Part shown: in pieces, positions 8,300 through 19,779 of the stretch
Layout of the letters: every line of letters begins with the position of its first letter
Numbering within the stretch: position 1 is the stretch's first letter
NCBI GenBank assembly: GCA_036365455.1
Contig: JAWQUS010000011.1
Location: 6,096,001 to 6,160,000, forward strand
DNA length: 64,000 nucleotides
Reading direction: 5' to 3'
Source of the DNA: Macrosoma leucophasiata
Lineage: Eukaryota; Arthropoda; Insecta; Lepidoptera; Hedylidae
Translations under genes and position numbers: made by a program
Notes under the pieces: generated by a model
Told to the model about the DNA's origin: nothing
Databases searched by the model: none
What the model saw: only the letters and a program-made list of their open reading frames with translations

Positions 8300-8924
8300 A
8301 ATATACCGGTTCTTACATATCTATTTCAATTATTAAGTATTTTACCATTACTAATATTGGACTGTTACTTATTTTATTTTTGTTTACTTTGATATTCGCT
8401 TTAATTTTATATTTGGGATTTGACCAATCACAATCAAATTTTATTATTTCCATGTGATTAAATACATTTTTGAGTTTGACCTCCCGTGCTTTTACTACAT
8501 TTTTTATTCTCTTCATATCAGTACGCCGATTTATAATACCCCGACTGTACATTGCAGGATAGAGTCATGTTGAAATGAAATTCTCTGAAGACAATTTTCA
8601 TTTATCTTCTATCTATTCATTCATTTTATCATAAACATTGTCTTATTTGTCACAAATAATGTCTTCTTATCCACTCACATTACCTTTTACCCCTTTTGTA
8701 TAACCCTAAATATTTCTGTGTAGGAATATTTTTGAATCAGTTTTCAATAAATTTAAAGCATTAAGTATAATTTATTGTAAATATAACAAAGTCATTAAAA
8801 ATTTTCTTCGAATTTTTGTACAATATTGTAAGTTTAACCCCGGCATTTTTCCTTATTATTGCTCGTAATATTTACTCATACATTAAAAACGTCACAATCA
8901 GTACACGTTCAACACAAGTTTACA
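8300..8924. other. No supported feature
   Basis: AT-rich; the 79-codon minus-strand frame is not convincing. Confidence 0.35.
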
Positions 8925-9190
8925 GGTAGTGACGGAGCTCCAGTGACGGAGCTCAGGGGTGTAGGCACCACCGCATTACCTAATCTACATGCCGTTAAAT
9001 TGTAGTGTTAAGCACTACCGTGATTCGGCGCTGTTATATCTGGCACACAGGCATAATACCTTGGGCCACAGGAGTGGCAACGCATTTGCATTGAAATCCC
9101 TAGTTTCATGTTGATGTTTATTACAAACTACAGTATTACTTACTATCAATGTAAATGATACGCTTGTTTGGTACTTCATTACATGAAATA
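8925..9190 (-). repeat. Repeat family A, copy 3
   Basis: Complete, reversed. The terminal motif is duplicated ('gtgacggagctccagtgacggagct'), and the head ends at 'acttcattacatga'. About 80% similar by eye to copy 14. Confidence 0.8.
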
Positions 9191-10639
9191 AACACACTTA
9201 AACGACCATAAAATATGTAAACTAAAAAGAAATCTTCTCCCATTTAATTTTCAAATAAGAACAGTTATAGGTTTAACTTGTCTGAAACTGTAGGAAGAAG
9301 TGGAATACCAATGTAAATCCGGACAAATCCGGAGACCCAATGCAATAAATGTCACAGGAACGGGAGACAATGCAAGCCGGTGAGGTTATCAGATCAACAT
9401 TTAATGTTAACTTGGAACTTTTTCATTTAGAACATTTTATCGTTTATTTACATTGAGACTTTTATGAACTGTATAAGTGAAACACAATTCAGGTTTTGAA
9501 TTTAGATCGTGTAGTGTGTACAGTACGAACGTTTTATTAGACAATGAAGGCAAAATTGTTGTGTTCATAGACATAAACTTCATAGATTTTTAGCAAGGAT
9601 TTAACTGGAAAGAAGTTTCTTATAAATTAATTGTTGCAGTCCATAATTGGTGTTCAGCGTATGAATATCAGATTTAAAGTGACCTCAAAAATGTTTCCGT
9701 CTTTGTAATCGATTTGAATAAATAAATAGATGTATATTTGAAAGTCAACTCTTTTGTCGAAAATATCCCGTTTTTTTATTACGACAAAAACAAAATTATG
9801 ACATTTACTTCAATAATTCAGTTTTTATTAAGTAAATAATTGATCTCCACTCAGTCGGACATAAAGTGCAATCATAGCTTTTAACTACCGATTTTTAGAT
9901 AACAACAATCCACTTTGAGAGCTCAATACAAAAAGCTCTCAATGAATCTCTCGTAATTTACTAAACAATGTTGTCAGCAATACATAATTCAATACAATAG
10001 GTAAAGAGGAGAGTACAGACGGCATCAGTTCATTCAAACTTGATAAGCCGGAGATTGCGCGTGACATATTACTGTGGGAGTGTATTGGACAGGAACAATG
10101 TTATATTCATTAGACTAACAGTCGCAGTAACACTCAACTTGCTTATGAAATTTGAAATTGCATATGGACATATTTAGATAGTGTTATGGAACTAAAATCA
10201 CAAGTAAACTTCTGTGTAGTTTTTTATTTCATGACAAGTTAGTCAAGGAACCACGCACAAACAATATTATATTTTTACTTGAAGGGTAGGGTCCATAATT
10301 TTGTACCGGTCGCCATTAGGCGTTATAGACTTACTTTTGCTAACTCAATGTGAATTGCTTGTATTTCAATAAAATTGATAACATTTTTATTTGAACCACG
10401 TCTCGAATAATGTTCAATACACGTTTTATATTTGCACGTGTGTGTGAAGGCACTCATAGCTGAGTGCACGAACGGAACGTGCGCAAATTTCTTCATGTGA
10501 AAATTAATTTTAGTTTTAACAGAGGAGAATATTACAGGACAGTTACATGAAATAACATTGGTTTTTGGACAAACAGTTTCTACTTACAAAAAACTTTCAG
10601 ACGATAAAAGTGAAGTGAAAATTTAAACTGGCGAAAGTT
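9191..10639. other. Single-copy-like AT-rich interval
   Basis: About 1.45 kb with no match elsewhere in the window, no frame over 60 codons and no RNA fold. It may be intronic or intergenic host sequence. Confidence 0.45.
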
Positions 10640-11957
10640 CTACATCGCTGTTGATCGTAAATGATGGATATTATGGGTTATGAAATTAAAGTGAATATAT
10701 TATGCTGCATGCAATTTTAAAATAACGAAGTACGAAAATCAAGTAAATCATCAAAAAAATACATTCCGAGTATGCTAGGTCTGCGGCGAAGCAATATCAT
10801 TGTGAAACCCACCATGATACAGCAAAGTCGGCTTCGCTTAATAACATAGTATATTCAATCGCAATAACAGACTGTGGATTTAGTCGATAACGACACTATA
10901 ATTTTAAAGTAAGAGATTTTAATAGCTGCAATGGCGTTGAAAGAAAAAATATATCTATGAAGAAAGTTTTAACTATGTCGAAAACAACATATTTATGGGT
11001 TGAAGTTTTTCACTAACAATAAATCGTATTGCAGCTAACAAATAACGTATGAAGTAGACACTTGACTACACAACAGCAGACACTTCACACTGTACGAATC
11101 GAAGAACAATATTGCATTCCGAGTATGCAACGTCTGCGGCGAAGCAATATCATTTTGTGGCCACCATAGTTTTGCAATATTAGATACAGCGAAGTCTGCT
11201 TCAGATGATATATTATCATATGAATTTCTATAACAATAACTTTGTGTGCAGTCGATACCTACTGTTTCACGAATGAACAAATATTCAAAAGAAAATGAAC
11301 TAACAAAGAAAGTGAGAATTTAATGATGTTGCTCATGCAATGTCGTTGAAAAGAAAAATGCATCTATGAAGAAGAAGTTTTAACTATGTAAAAAAAATGG
11401 ATTTAAGTATCTCATTAACAATAAATAATACTATTCTGTAGCTAACAAATAACGTATAAAGTAGATACTGTAAAATTATTAATGAAGGATACAGTGGCAA
11501 GCACTTCACACTGCACGGATCGTAGAACAATGTTATATTCCAAGTATGCAACGTCTTCGGTGAAGCAATATCATTTTGAAACCACCGTAGTACGAGTACA
11601 TCGGTATTAGAATCAGAAATCTGGTTCAAACTCGCACAGGAAATTCAATTTAGATAACCCTAGAAGTCTTCGATGAATGCAGTGTCATTTTTTAAATAAA
11701 AAGCACTGAAAAAATGAGATTTTAATGATATTGCTGCATTCAAACCCGTAGAAAATAAAAGTTATGAAGAAAATGTTTAAACTATGATATTTTTCTAATA
11801 ACTCCACTGACAATAAATTATACAGTAGCTAACAAATAACGTAGAAGTAGACGATGTAAAATGATGAATGAAGAAACTGGTGCCGTGGAAGCACTTGACT
11901 AAACAGTAGTAGCACAGTCTAATGAACGAATCTATTAATGTTGAGTAGACACTTACA
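10640..11957. repeat. ~400-bp tandem satellite array, left part
   Basis: The motif 'gctaacaaataacgta' recurs near 11033, 11440 and 11827 (spacing 387-407). 'attccgagtatgc' or its variants occur near 10763, 11114 and 11537. 'tatgaagaa...ttttaactatg' recurs in every unit. Units are diverged (indels, roughly 75-85% by eye). Each has 'aatattgc ... gcaatatc', able to form a stem. The array resumes after a retrotransposon at 13707. Confidence 0.8.
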
Positions 11958-12037
11958 AGAAACCTGCTCCAAAATACTAGGTCACCAAACGAGAAAGCGT
12001 GATGAGTGGAAGTCACACAATAATCATCATTCATCAC

Positions 12038-12082
12038 CTGTAATTTCCGGCACAGAGGCGTAACACCTTAGGCCTCAGGAGC
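12038..12082 (-). repeat. Repeat family A fragment, copy 4
   Basis: Only the middle 45 bp ('taatttccggcacagaggcg', 'caccttaggcctcagga') remain, joined directly to the retrotransposon 5' junction. Confidence 0.7.
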
Positions 12083-12114
12083 CTTGCTGATACTTTTCGT
12101 ATATCGGGCCCAGA

Positions 12115-13665
12115 TTGCGCCAGCACTTTGCTGATACTTTTCGTATATCGGACACAGATTCGCCCGCCCCCTTAGTCAATACCCCAATGCCCGAACTACT
12201 GGATATTGACACATCTCCACCAACCAAAGAAGAAGTGGAAGGTGCGATACTTTCACTGAATACATCTCATCTCGGTCTAGACCTTATAACATCGGAAATG
12301 CTAAAAGCCGACCTATCTACCGCCGTTGAGTGCTTAACATCGCTGTTACATAAGATCTGGGCAGCTGAAAATCTTCCAGATGACTGAAACAAGGGTCTTT
12401 TGATTGCCGTACCAAAAAAAGGTGACCTTAGCCAATGTACCAATTGGAGAGGTATTACATTACTGTCCGTACCTTCAAAAGTACTGTGTAAGGTGCTTTT
12501 GGATAGATTATCCAAGGCCGTTGAACCTCTATTGAGGAGAGAACAGGCAGGTTTCAGGCCCAATCGTTCCTGTACAGACCAGATAAATACACTTCGAATC
12601 ATTGTGGAAGAAGCGTCAGAATGGCAACGAGAGGTATACCTCACTTTTGTTGATTTCGAAAAAGCTTTCTACACAGTCAGGTGGTCCAGAATCTGGTCTC
12701 GACTGGATGACATTGGAGTCCCGTCCAAGATCACAAACATCTTACAGTGCATTTATCGGCAATATTCTTGCAAAGTTGAACACGAGGGTCTCATCTCCGA
12801 GGAAATCAATGTTCATGCAGGGGTCAGACAAGGATGTCTTCTTTCGCTTTTAATGTTTCTCATCGTACTGGATGGTATAATGCACAGGATGAACGGCGGA
12901 AGGCGGCGTATAGTCACAAATACGTCTATCGACGTATTTGTGACTGAGCAGGCACATATATATATGATATACAAGCCAAACTAAACGATCTGCAGTTCGA
13001 GGCCGCTCTTGAGGGGCTGAAAATCAATCCGAGGAAGACATAAGAGCTGCGGACTGAAGAAAGAATTTCCTCGCCACTGTTATTAGGTTTCGACCGACGA
13101 TACTGTTGTGTCAAAGAATGGAGGGACCGAAGAGGACATCACTTCGAGGATAGCCAAGGCCTGGGCAACCTTTGCACAGCTGCGACCTATATGGCAATCT
13201 AGAAAGCTGATACGGAGAGTAAAACTGAAAATTTTTCGCTCTAATGTCGAAAACTGTATTGCTTTATGGTTGCGAGACTTGGAGGGTGACCCAAGACATC
13301 ACGCGGCGAATCCAGTCTTTATAAACAGATGCCTACGACAGATCCTGGGCATCTTCTGGCCAGAAAAGATCTCCAACGAAGTCCTATGGAATCTTTGTCG
13401 TGAAACCCCGATCGGTCCGCAAATCAGACGCCGCAAATGGACATGGATTGGCCACACTCTCAGAAGACCTCCCGACTACATTCTTAGACAAGCTCTAGAA
13501 TGGACTCCAAAGGGGAAGAGGAAACGTAGCCGTCCCAAATACACTTGGAGACGTTCAGTAGCGGCCGAAATTAAGACTATCGGGCTGACATGGTCAGAGG
13601 TGAAGCGCGCAGCCCAAGACAGATTGCGATGGCGGAGTATTGTGGATGCTCTCTGCCCCATCTAG
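12115..13665 (+). pseudogene. Reverse transcriptase ORF of RTE-like LINE
   Basis: Would encode the RT and C-terminal region of a non-LTR retrotransposon polyprotein that copies element RNA into DNA at a nick. Visible RT blocks in order: LGLDLITSEML (12277 on), LLIAVPKKGD, NWRGITLLSVPSKV, EQAGFRPNRSCTDQI, LTFVDFEKAF (catalytic Asp, with FYTV where FDTV is usual), and GVRQGCLLS. The tail has RRRKWTWIGHTLRR and DRLRWRSIVDALCP, the conserved C-terminus of an abundant RTE-like family. The endonuclease half is missing. Breaks: in-frame TGA at 12385-12387 where Trp is expected; deletion plus palindrome at 12912-12945 removing the YADD active-site block; an in-frame TAA near 13039; further loss around 13080-13105, after which the frame continues as SKNGGTEEDI. 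Inactive. Confidence 0.85.
12912..12945. repeat. Perfect hairpin, 15-bp arms, in RT active-site region
   Basis: 12912-12926 (AGTCACAAATACGTC) is exactly complementary to 12931-12945; the loop is TATC. It lies between the NGGRRRIV and IQAKLNDL-type segments of the RT, where the YADD motif should be. Confidence 0.95.
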
Positions 13666-13706
13666 GGGAAATAGGACATTAAGTCAAGTAAGTCAAGACA
13701 CTTACA

Positions 13707-13960
13707 CGGAACTTATCATAAAACAATATTGCATTCCGAGTTTACAATGTCTGCGGCGAAGCAATACCATTTTGCCACCAACGGAAGCTATACTGTATTA
13801 GATGCAACAAAGTTTGCTTCAAATGAAGGTAATATTTGAATTTACGACTTTCGTTATAAAATAAAAAAACATCGATTAAATTGTGTGAATATAAATATAA
13901 TATTAAAGTGTGAATTCGCGTCAGTAATTTAATAACACTCTCTAGTAGTATACTGTTGAA
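13707..13960. repeat. ~400-bp satellite, right part
   Basis: Resumes with 'aacaatattgcattccgagt' and 'tctgcggcgaagcaat', continuing the unit cut at 11957. Similarity fades by about 13900-13960. Confidence 0.7.
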
Positions 13961-15479
13961 AAATGAAACGCATCTGGATTTATATTACGTGAATCTCTTT
14001 ATTATATTGTAAGAATGATATCTAAAGAAGTAAGTAAAAGTATTAAAATAATAATAAATGCACTAATATTCATAATACTTTCTGTATTTAGTTAAATATT
14101 CAACGAACACGTGTCGACACTTCGATGCCCATATTTATGTAGTCAGCAATTCGCACCGATGCCCATTTTCTCATAGGAACACTTCCAGCAATTCGTGGAT
14201 CAAGCTTACTATGCAGGAGACTGATTTACATGTATTCAGATGCATTGGACACAGCCGAGTCGCTATGCCATCCGTCAACAAGTAGATCTATACCTACAGG
14301 ACCTAACACCAGCTGTGAGCAATCAGGTATACATATTTCTTTGTGTCGTAGATCTTTCCTTAATTTAGTAATGTACTTTAAACTTATTCATACGTATCAT
14401 TTATTATTTTTTTAATGTATAACTCTTGAAACAAAGTTTTAAAATGAATTGATTGCCGACAAGGCGTTTCGGGTGAAACTAATATTTATTCAGAATTTCG
14501 ACTAACGTATCTATTTAAAAGACAAATCTCAAATTCAAAACAATCTCAAGACTAAATAAGCCCCTCAGTAATAAATTGACCTACGAACTGCTTCAAAGAA
14601 TCTCTTGGGCAATGATTAATTAAGTGACCGTCATAATTCATTGTTTCAGCTCAGAAAACTAATATAAAGGACAAACAGAAAATCTTTTAAAACTTGATGG
14701 TCTACTGAAAAGACAAAGGACGAATAATTTGACTTGGAAAGTTGTGATTGAATACTAAAACTTTCGATGAGGACGACAAAGAGCGCTTACACGAAATATA
14801 ATAATACCAATAGTTGAACATACAGAAATGAAAAGAATACAGATATTGAAGCACACTTTATAAATAAAATTAATATCAATAAAATTATAGTACCTAGTTG
14901 CGTTTATATGCGAAAGTGACTGAAATTACGCTGTATATTTTTATTTCATTGACCTATAATATCAATTCTGCGTATACTGGGAGCGGAGAACGTGTTAAAA
15001 TGGTTCCAGTAAGTAGACATACAGCGTAATTCGACCCCTATCTTTCGTACTTAGTCCGGATCTTTGTGTATAGATATGATTGTATTCTGCAAGTGGCCAC
15101 AAGGTCCTTTCAACCTTTTACGTGCTTAGAGGAAAAGATTATGTCTTAATGTTTCTTGTGTGTCCATTGTAGTTTGTTAGTGATTCATGAGTGCTAATTA
15201 ACATGAAAAGGTTATAACCTTATTGTCTTTGCATATGAGGACTCTATTGGAATTTCATTAGAAATTCTCCGTTTCTATTTCTCATTTTATATTCATAGCG
15301 TGTATGTCGCGGCCTAACATTATATTAATCTAAGATTAATTTCGCAGTGTTGACTATAAACTACAGCGACGATTCTAGCGTCCGCGCGTCCTGGGATAAT
15401 TAAACTGCTATTGTAATTACAATATTTCTTAACAGTGATTTACTAAGCAGCATTTTTGGAATGTGTGCATGCCAATCAC
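13961..15479. other. No supported feature
   Basis: About 1.5 kb of AT-rich DNA. The 61-codon frame at 14230 has no motif. No repeat match in the window. Confidence 0.4.
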
Positions 15480-15600
15480 TTACGGGGTAGGAAAAGTGCT
15501 TGGAGCGAGAGTATTTCATTTTTAAATACCTCCCATTCTCTTCTACGTTTATCACTCTCTTCACACATGCACACGGATCCCAAAGACTTTTGATCGGTAT
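15480..15600 (-). repeat. Repeat family G, diverged copy
   Basis: 'cttacggggtaggaaaagtg' followed by 'acctcccattctcttctacg' and 'tcactctcttcac', in the order seen on the minus strand in other family-G copies. Confidence 0.4.
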
Positions 15601-15900
15601 AATATGAAAATCTGCGATTCCTACTGTGTTAAATCATTCATATAAAAAGGGTTAAAGACATTACTTTTTCAATAAGAACTTTACATAGTTCACATAGCGA
15701 GAAACTTTAAAAACTAACTTAATACAATATTTCTCTGCCATTTGGCTTAACAACTTTATCTGTTAATTGATTGATTAAATAAAATTGTTTCTTCGATAGC
15801 CAAAAGCGGAGTTTGAAGAGGCAATATAGAGGCGATCAAAAGGCCAATATCGAGACCTCTCATTCACTGAAAAGTTAATCTCGCGACGTAGAAGATTCTA

Positions 15901-16368
15901 GTGACAATCTATATTCTTAGTTCGCGGTTATCAGGCACGTGCTCAAGTCGCAGCATCTGCCACAAGTTTAGTTACGGCCGACGCAGCTCGAGGGGGATAA
16001 GTGGGGAAAGAGCAACTAAGTGTCCCCAATCGGCCGGTCTTCAATCTTGCGAGCTCGCCAATTCCGAGCCTTTGAGCCTCTGGGGTGCGGTAAACAGAAT
16101 CTTGGTACGTGACCGTCATTTAAGAGTTTTCATTAAATTAGAGCGAAGTCAAAAGACAGGAAATGCAATAAGGAAAACAAATTTCATTTGGATCAACTTT
16201 TTTCGTGTTGAGACGATTGTAATCAACAAATCCCACGCAATCTGTTATGAGACCAATTTTGCCATGAAGATTTTATGTAATATTATGTTAGGTATTAATT
16301 TTAGGGTACAAGGTTACTTTATAAACTACATCTTTTCATCAAAACTATGGCTCTGTTTCTTACTTTAG
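15901..16368 (+). CDS. 155-codon open frame, doubtful
   Basis: The longest frame in the window outside the retrotransposons, but its start would be GTG; the first ATG is only near 16264. The first half lies in a local GC-rich patch (about 15935-16090) containing 'gagcctctggggtgcggtaaac'-type sequence, where 'ggtaaac' could be a splice donor. The second half (FIWINFFRVETIVINKSHAI) has AT-driven composition. No homology recognised. A non-coding or first-exon origin for the GC patch is as likely as a protein. Confidence 0.15.
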   Translation: MTIYILSSRLSGTCSSRSICHKFSYGRRSSRGISGERATKCPQSAGLQSCELANSEPLSLWGAVNRILVRDRHLRVFIKLERSQKTGNAIRKTNFIWINFFRVETIVINKSHAICYETNFAMKILCNIMLGINFRVQGYFINYIFSSKLWLCFLL

Positions 16369-17689
16369 CTTTAACATATTTGTTTAAGTATCTACCAGTT
16401 AAGCAAAAAAAATGATTGGCAGCGTTTGAAAATTTTTGAATGAAAACGGTCTACCTGCAGCTTCAGGGATTAACTGTTAATTGTAACCGGCCAAGAGGCG
16501 CTGGTTAAAGTTATATTTAATGTCAATTACATGTCAGATACTGTTACGTCACTTGCAACTCTGGTAACTTACAATTCTGGTAAGTTACAATGTCACAACT
16601 ACGCTGGTGCAACGCATTTGCAGTAACTGTTAAAGTCAATGTTACTGTTATTGTCAAATTTGACAAAAAACAAATAATAACATAAATATCATAGTTAACA
16701 AATATTTAGGTGCAACCAAACCTATGAAAAATCGTAACGTGAAAGGATTGTATGATATATTCACACATTAAATGAAGATGTAAGAAAGAGGCTTTGTGTG
16801 AATGAGAGTATAGGAGTAAAAATAAAAATAGGCATAGATACTCCGATGGTGTATGTAGAACGAATGTCGAATGAGCGAATGACTGAACAGATATATAATG
16901 CCAATTTGGATAGTTGTTGAGACCAAAGAATACCAAAACTGAACCTAACTTAACGAAATAGCTCGATTACGGCAGCCAAGAATCTTAGGAATCGGAGTGC
17001 ATGGCCGTCCCCGTAAGGGACTTGGCGTGAAGATACATTAGAAGGAATTAAATTATTGCTAGCTAAAATATTTTGGGGATCATGTCAGTCATGCAAAGAA
17101 TCCTCACAAAGAAAACATTTCGGGCCCTACAAAAGAATACTTGAGCCGGGGAAACAAAGAAATTCACATCATTTTAAATACTTCGCGTACTCACATAAAA
17201 TATGGATGATATGGATATAGGCGTAAAAACTCCAATGATAAGATATTTCAGCATAACAAAGACATAAATTTACCATAAATTCTACTCTTTATTACTTAAG
17301 TGTCTCGAAAACACTTTTCACTTGACAAAAGTTGGTTGCTCTCACAGTAGAACTACCTTCTTCACCTTTGAAATATCTTTCGCGACCTTCGTCGCATAAA
17401 GGACTTAAGCATCTTGTTTTCGTCTGCTTATTATGGAAATTTCAGAGTTCAATGACAAATTGGCCAATCGGTTTCCGAAGCAGATTGTTTTCCGATACGT
17501 CAATTTTATTGTTTTCAGATTAGTGTGTTTTCAAAGTTTGCGCTACAGACGGAATCACAGAACTTGAGTTAAACGAGGCTCGAATTGATGTTACCTTACT
17601 AAATAGAAGCTAAATATATCACCAGTTATCGAAAGATAATTAAAAATCGTAAATCACCTTGAAACATCTCAATCTTTTTCTTGTGTAAT
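16369..17689. other. Mostly unrecognised; short family-G piece
   Basis: At 16998-17040, 'gcatggccgtccccgtaagg' and 'cttggcgtgaagatac' belong to family G. The rest holds no gene that I can support. Confidence 0.4.
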
Positions 17690-18012
17690 GAAGGTAGCAA
17701 ACAAGCATGCAGTTCACATTGATGTTAAGGACTGACTGCAGCCTATAGACACTTAAAGACTAGGGAGTCAAAATGCAAATGTGCAAATGTGTATAGTCTA
17801 TGGTTGTTACAACAGTCTATAGTTGTTTTGTATCTGTGATGTTTATTACAGGGTCATACATTATCATCTAACCAAAAAACGATACTTAATTCTGAACACT
17901 ACCAATGACGGCAGAAAGATAAGTTAATGCGGTTGAATGAATGAATTAATTAGTGAATAAGGTAATGCCGTGGTGCCTACACCCTCTCGGTCTACACTGG
18001 AACTACCACCAG
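17690..18012 (+). repeat. Repeat family A, copy 5 (expanded)
   Basis: Head 'gcaaacaagcatgcagttca' is intact. The middle carries a local duplication ('tagtctatggttgtt' / 'cagtctatagttgtt') and a 'gaatgaatgaatta' expansion, making it longer than other copies. It ends 'actaccaccagta'. Confidence 0.8.
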
Positions 18013-18196
18013 TATTATGGAACAATCACATGTCATGTTCTCTTGTATGCACACATTTTTGTAATTGTGTAAAAGTCAACGACAGATCAATAAAACATAA
18101 AAAACCCAACAAACATAAAAATAATATCCCAACATATGAGCTCATTGATAATTGTTGTACGCCAAAGAGTATTTACCAGACACGACAAAATTGACA

Positions 18197-18378
18197 GTTT
18201 TTTTTTTATGTCAAAGGATTGAGACAAGTAGACGGGCCACCTGATGGAAAGTAGTCACCGTCGCCTATGAACATTTGCAACACCAGGGGAGCCCTGAAGG
18301 ACTCTTTTGACGCCATTTTTGAAGAACCCCAAATTGTACCACCGAGGGAGCACCTCAGAGGGAAGTTGTTACTTTATC
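18197..18378 (+). repeat. Dispersed repeat, 'gacgggccacctgatgg' family
   Basis: A T run, then 'gacgggccacctgatggaaa', 'caacaccaggggagcc' and 'gaaccccaaattgta'. I recognise this as a high-copy lepidopteran repeat, often at non-LTR element ends. A short reversed piece lies at 42535-42605. Confidence 0.6.
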
Positions 18379-18985
18379 ATTAGCATATTTTTTGGTTAGT
18401 TCTATTTTTCGTACACTTCTCAAGAGAAACCTGTCAGTACGTCGTGACGGCTTCACAATTTTCATTAAGAAATGTATCATCATTACTCAAGTCCAATTTT
18501 TTTACCAATCTAGTAATGGATATTCCTAATAGCACTTACCTTGTTTACGCATAAGAACACAGCGAGAATAATACAGTAAATCGAAGCGACCAATCCGATA
18601 GATGTTATAATATTCCGATGGTAAACAAAAACAAACGTAACAAACAAATAATGCTATAAATCCGTTGTCTCTGTTATTAAGTGCGGTATTGACAGGAAAA
18701 AACGACATCATTAGCATGTGGCAACACTCGCATAGTCTATATATATATATATAACGGCTTGCGGGTTCGACCGCGCATTAAACGAGTATCATAGTATAAA
18801 ATAACATTTTCGTTCGGAGCTTTTCCTGTTTTGGTTACAAAAAAAAAGAAACCTTATGTTATTATGTTAAGTGTAACATCCGCATGCAAGTAAAAACGCT
18901 TTAAACAAAGTATAATTGAATACAGTTTTCAGTACGTTTTTACAGTAGGTTTGTTTCTTATTTCCTACTTTTCTTTTTTATTGTA
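18379..18985. other. No supported feature; short TA microsatellite
   Basis: A TA repeat at about 18738-18753. Nothing else recognised. Confidence 0.4.
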
Positions 18986-19257
18986 CACTAGCTGACCCAG
19001 CAAAATCGTATTGCCTCAGAATGAAATAATGTGTCAAAAATTTGATAGATACGGACTATTTGTATTTGTATGGGAATATAAAATTATGGTTTTTACTATT
19101 TCCCTTCAATTACTCCATATTTTCTTACCTTTTAAACCTTCCCTGGACTTTCAAAGGTCATTCAAAACCAAAATTAGCCAAATCGGTCCAGCCGTTCTCG
19201 AGTTTTAGCGAGACTAACGACCAGCAATTGATTTTTATATATGTAGATAGATAAGAA
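18986..19257 (+). repeat. Repeat family F, copy 1
   Basis: Begins 'cactagctgacccagcaaaa', includes 'aaaaccaaaattagccaaat' and 'cggtccagccgttctcgag', and ends 'gatttttatatatgtagata'. This is the general plan of a common insect repeat tied to non-LTR 3' ends. Other copies: 34252-34580, 35985-36262 (minus) and 56930-57105. Confidence 0.65.
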
Positions 19258-19484
19258 GATAAGCTTGTTGTGACAATACTCGGTGATTGCTTGAGGGCTT
19301 GACCACGTATTGCAAGTATAATTATATCAGTGAATAAATTACACTAAGAACCTGAGAGTTAAGACTTCTTAGAATCGTTTCAATGAACACTCATTTTTCA
19401 ATGCGCCAAAATACAAGTAGAGGAATTACAACAATAAATAAATATTTAAAATATATCTAAATATAATAATATATAAAAAATACT

Positions 19485-19757
19485 GGTGGTAGAGTATCAG
19501 TGACGAAGCTTGTATCAACGTACGGCGTAGATACAAACACATTACCGATAAATGATAGTGTTCAGCACTATCGTGTTCCGGTCAGGTTGGTGTCATGATT
19601 GAATCCGATCAATTGATGTACCTACGGCCATGTATTTTCTAGCACAGTGGTATAATACCATAGGCTTCAGGAGTGACAACGCATTTAATTTGAAATCTCT
19701 AGTTTTATGTAGATGTTTACAGGCTACAATATTACTTACCATCAACGCAATCGGAAT
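19485..19757 (-). repeat. Repeat family A, copy 6
   Basis: Starts 'tactggtggtagagtatcag'. The terminal hairpin is degraded ('cagtgacgaagctt'), and an internal stretch between 'caggttggt' and 'cggccatg' is expanded. The head ends 'cttaccatcaacgcaa'. Confidence 0.75.
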
Positions 19758-19779
19758 GATATAAAAAGAATAAAAAAAA

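Larger units (their letters stand above)
11958..13695 (+). mobile_element. RTE-like retrotransposon insertion, 5'-truncated
   Basis: The inserted block interrupts the satellite. The 11-bp AGACACTTACA occurs just before (11947-11957) and just after (13696-13706), and array similarity resumes right after the second copy. This fits a target-site duplication. The 3' end has a short AAGT/AAGTC repeat tail ('aagtcaagtaagtcaag'). The first ~155 bp are not retrotransposon coding sequence. They include a family-A piece (12038-12082) and a duplicated ~35-bp junction ('gctgatacttttcgtatatc' twice). Confidence 0.7.

Noticed and set aside
12115..12984. Programmed UGA readthrough in the RT frame at 12385
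   Set aside because: The frame continues after TGA where Trp fits, but the same element has an active-site deletion and other stops, so simple decay (TGG to TGA) is the better explanation.
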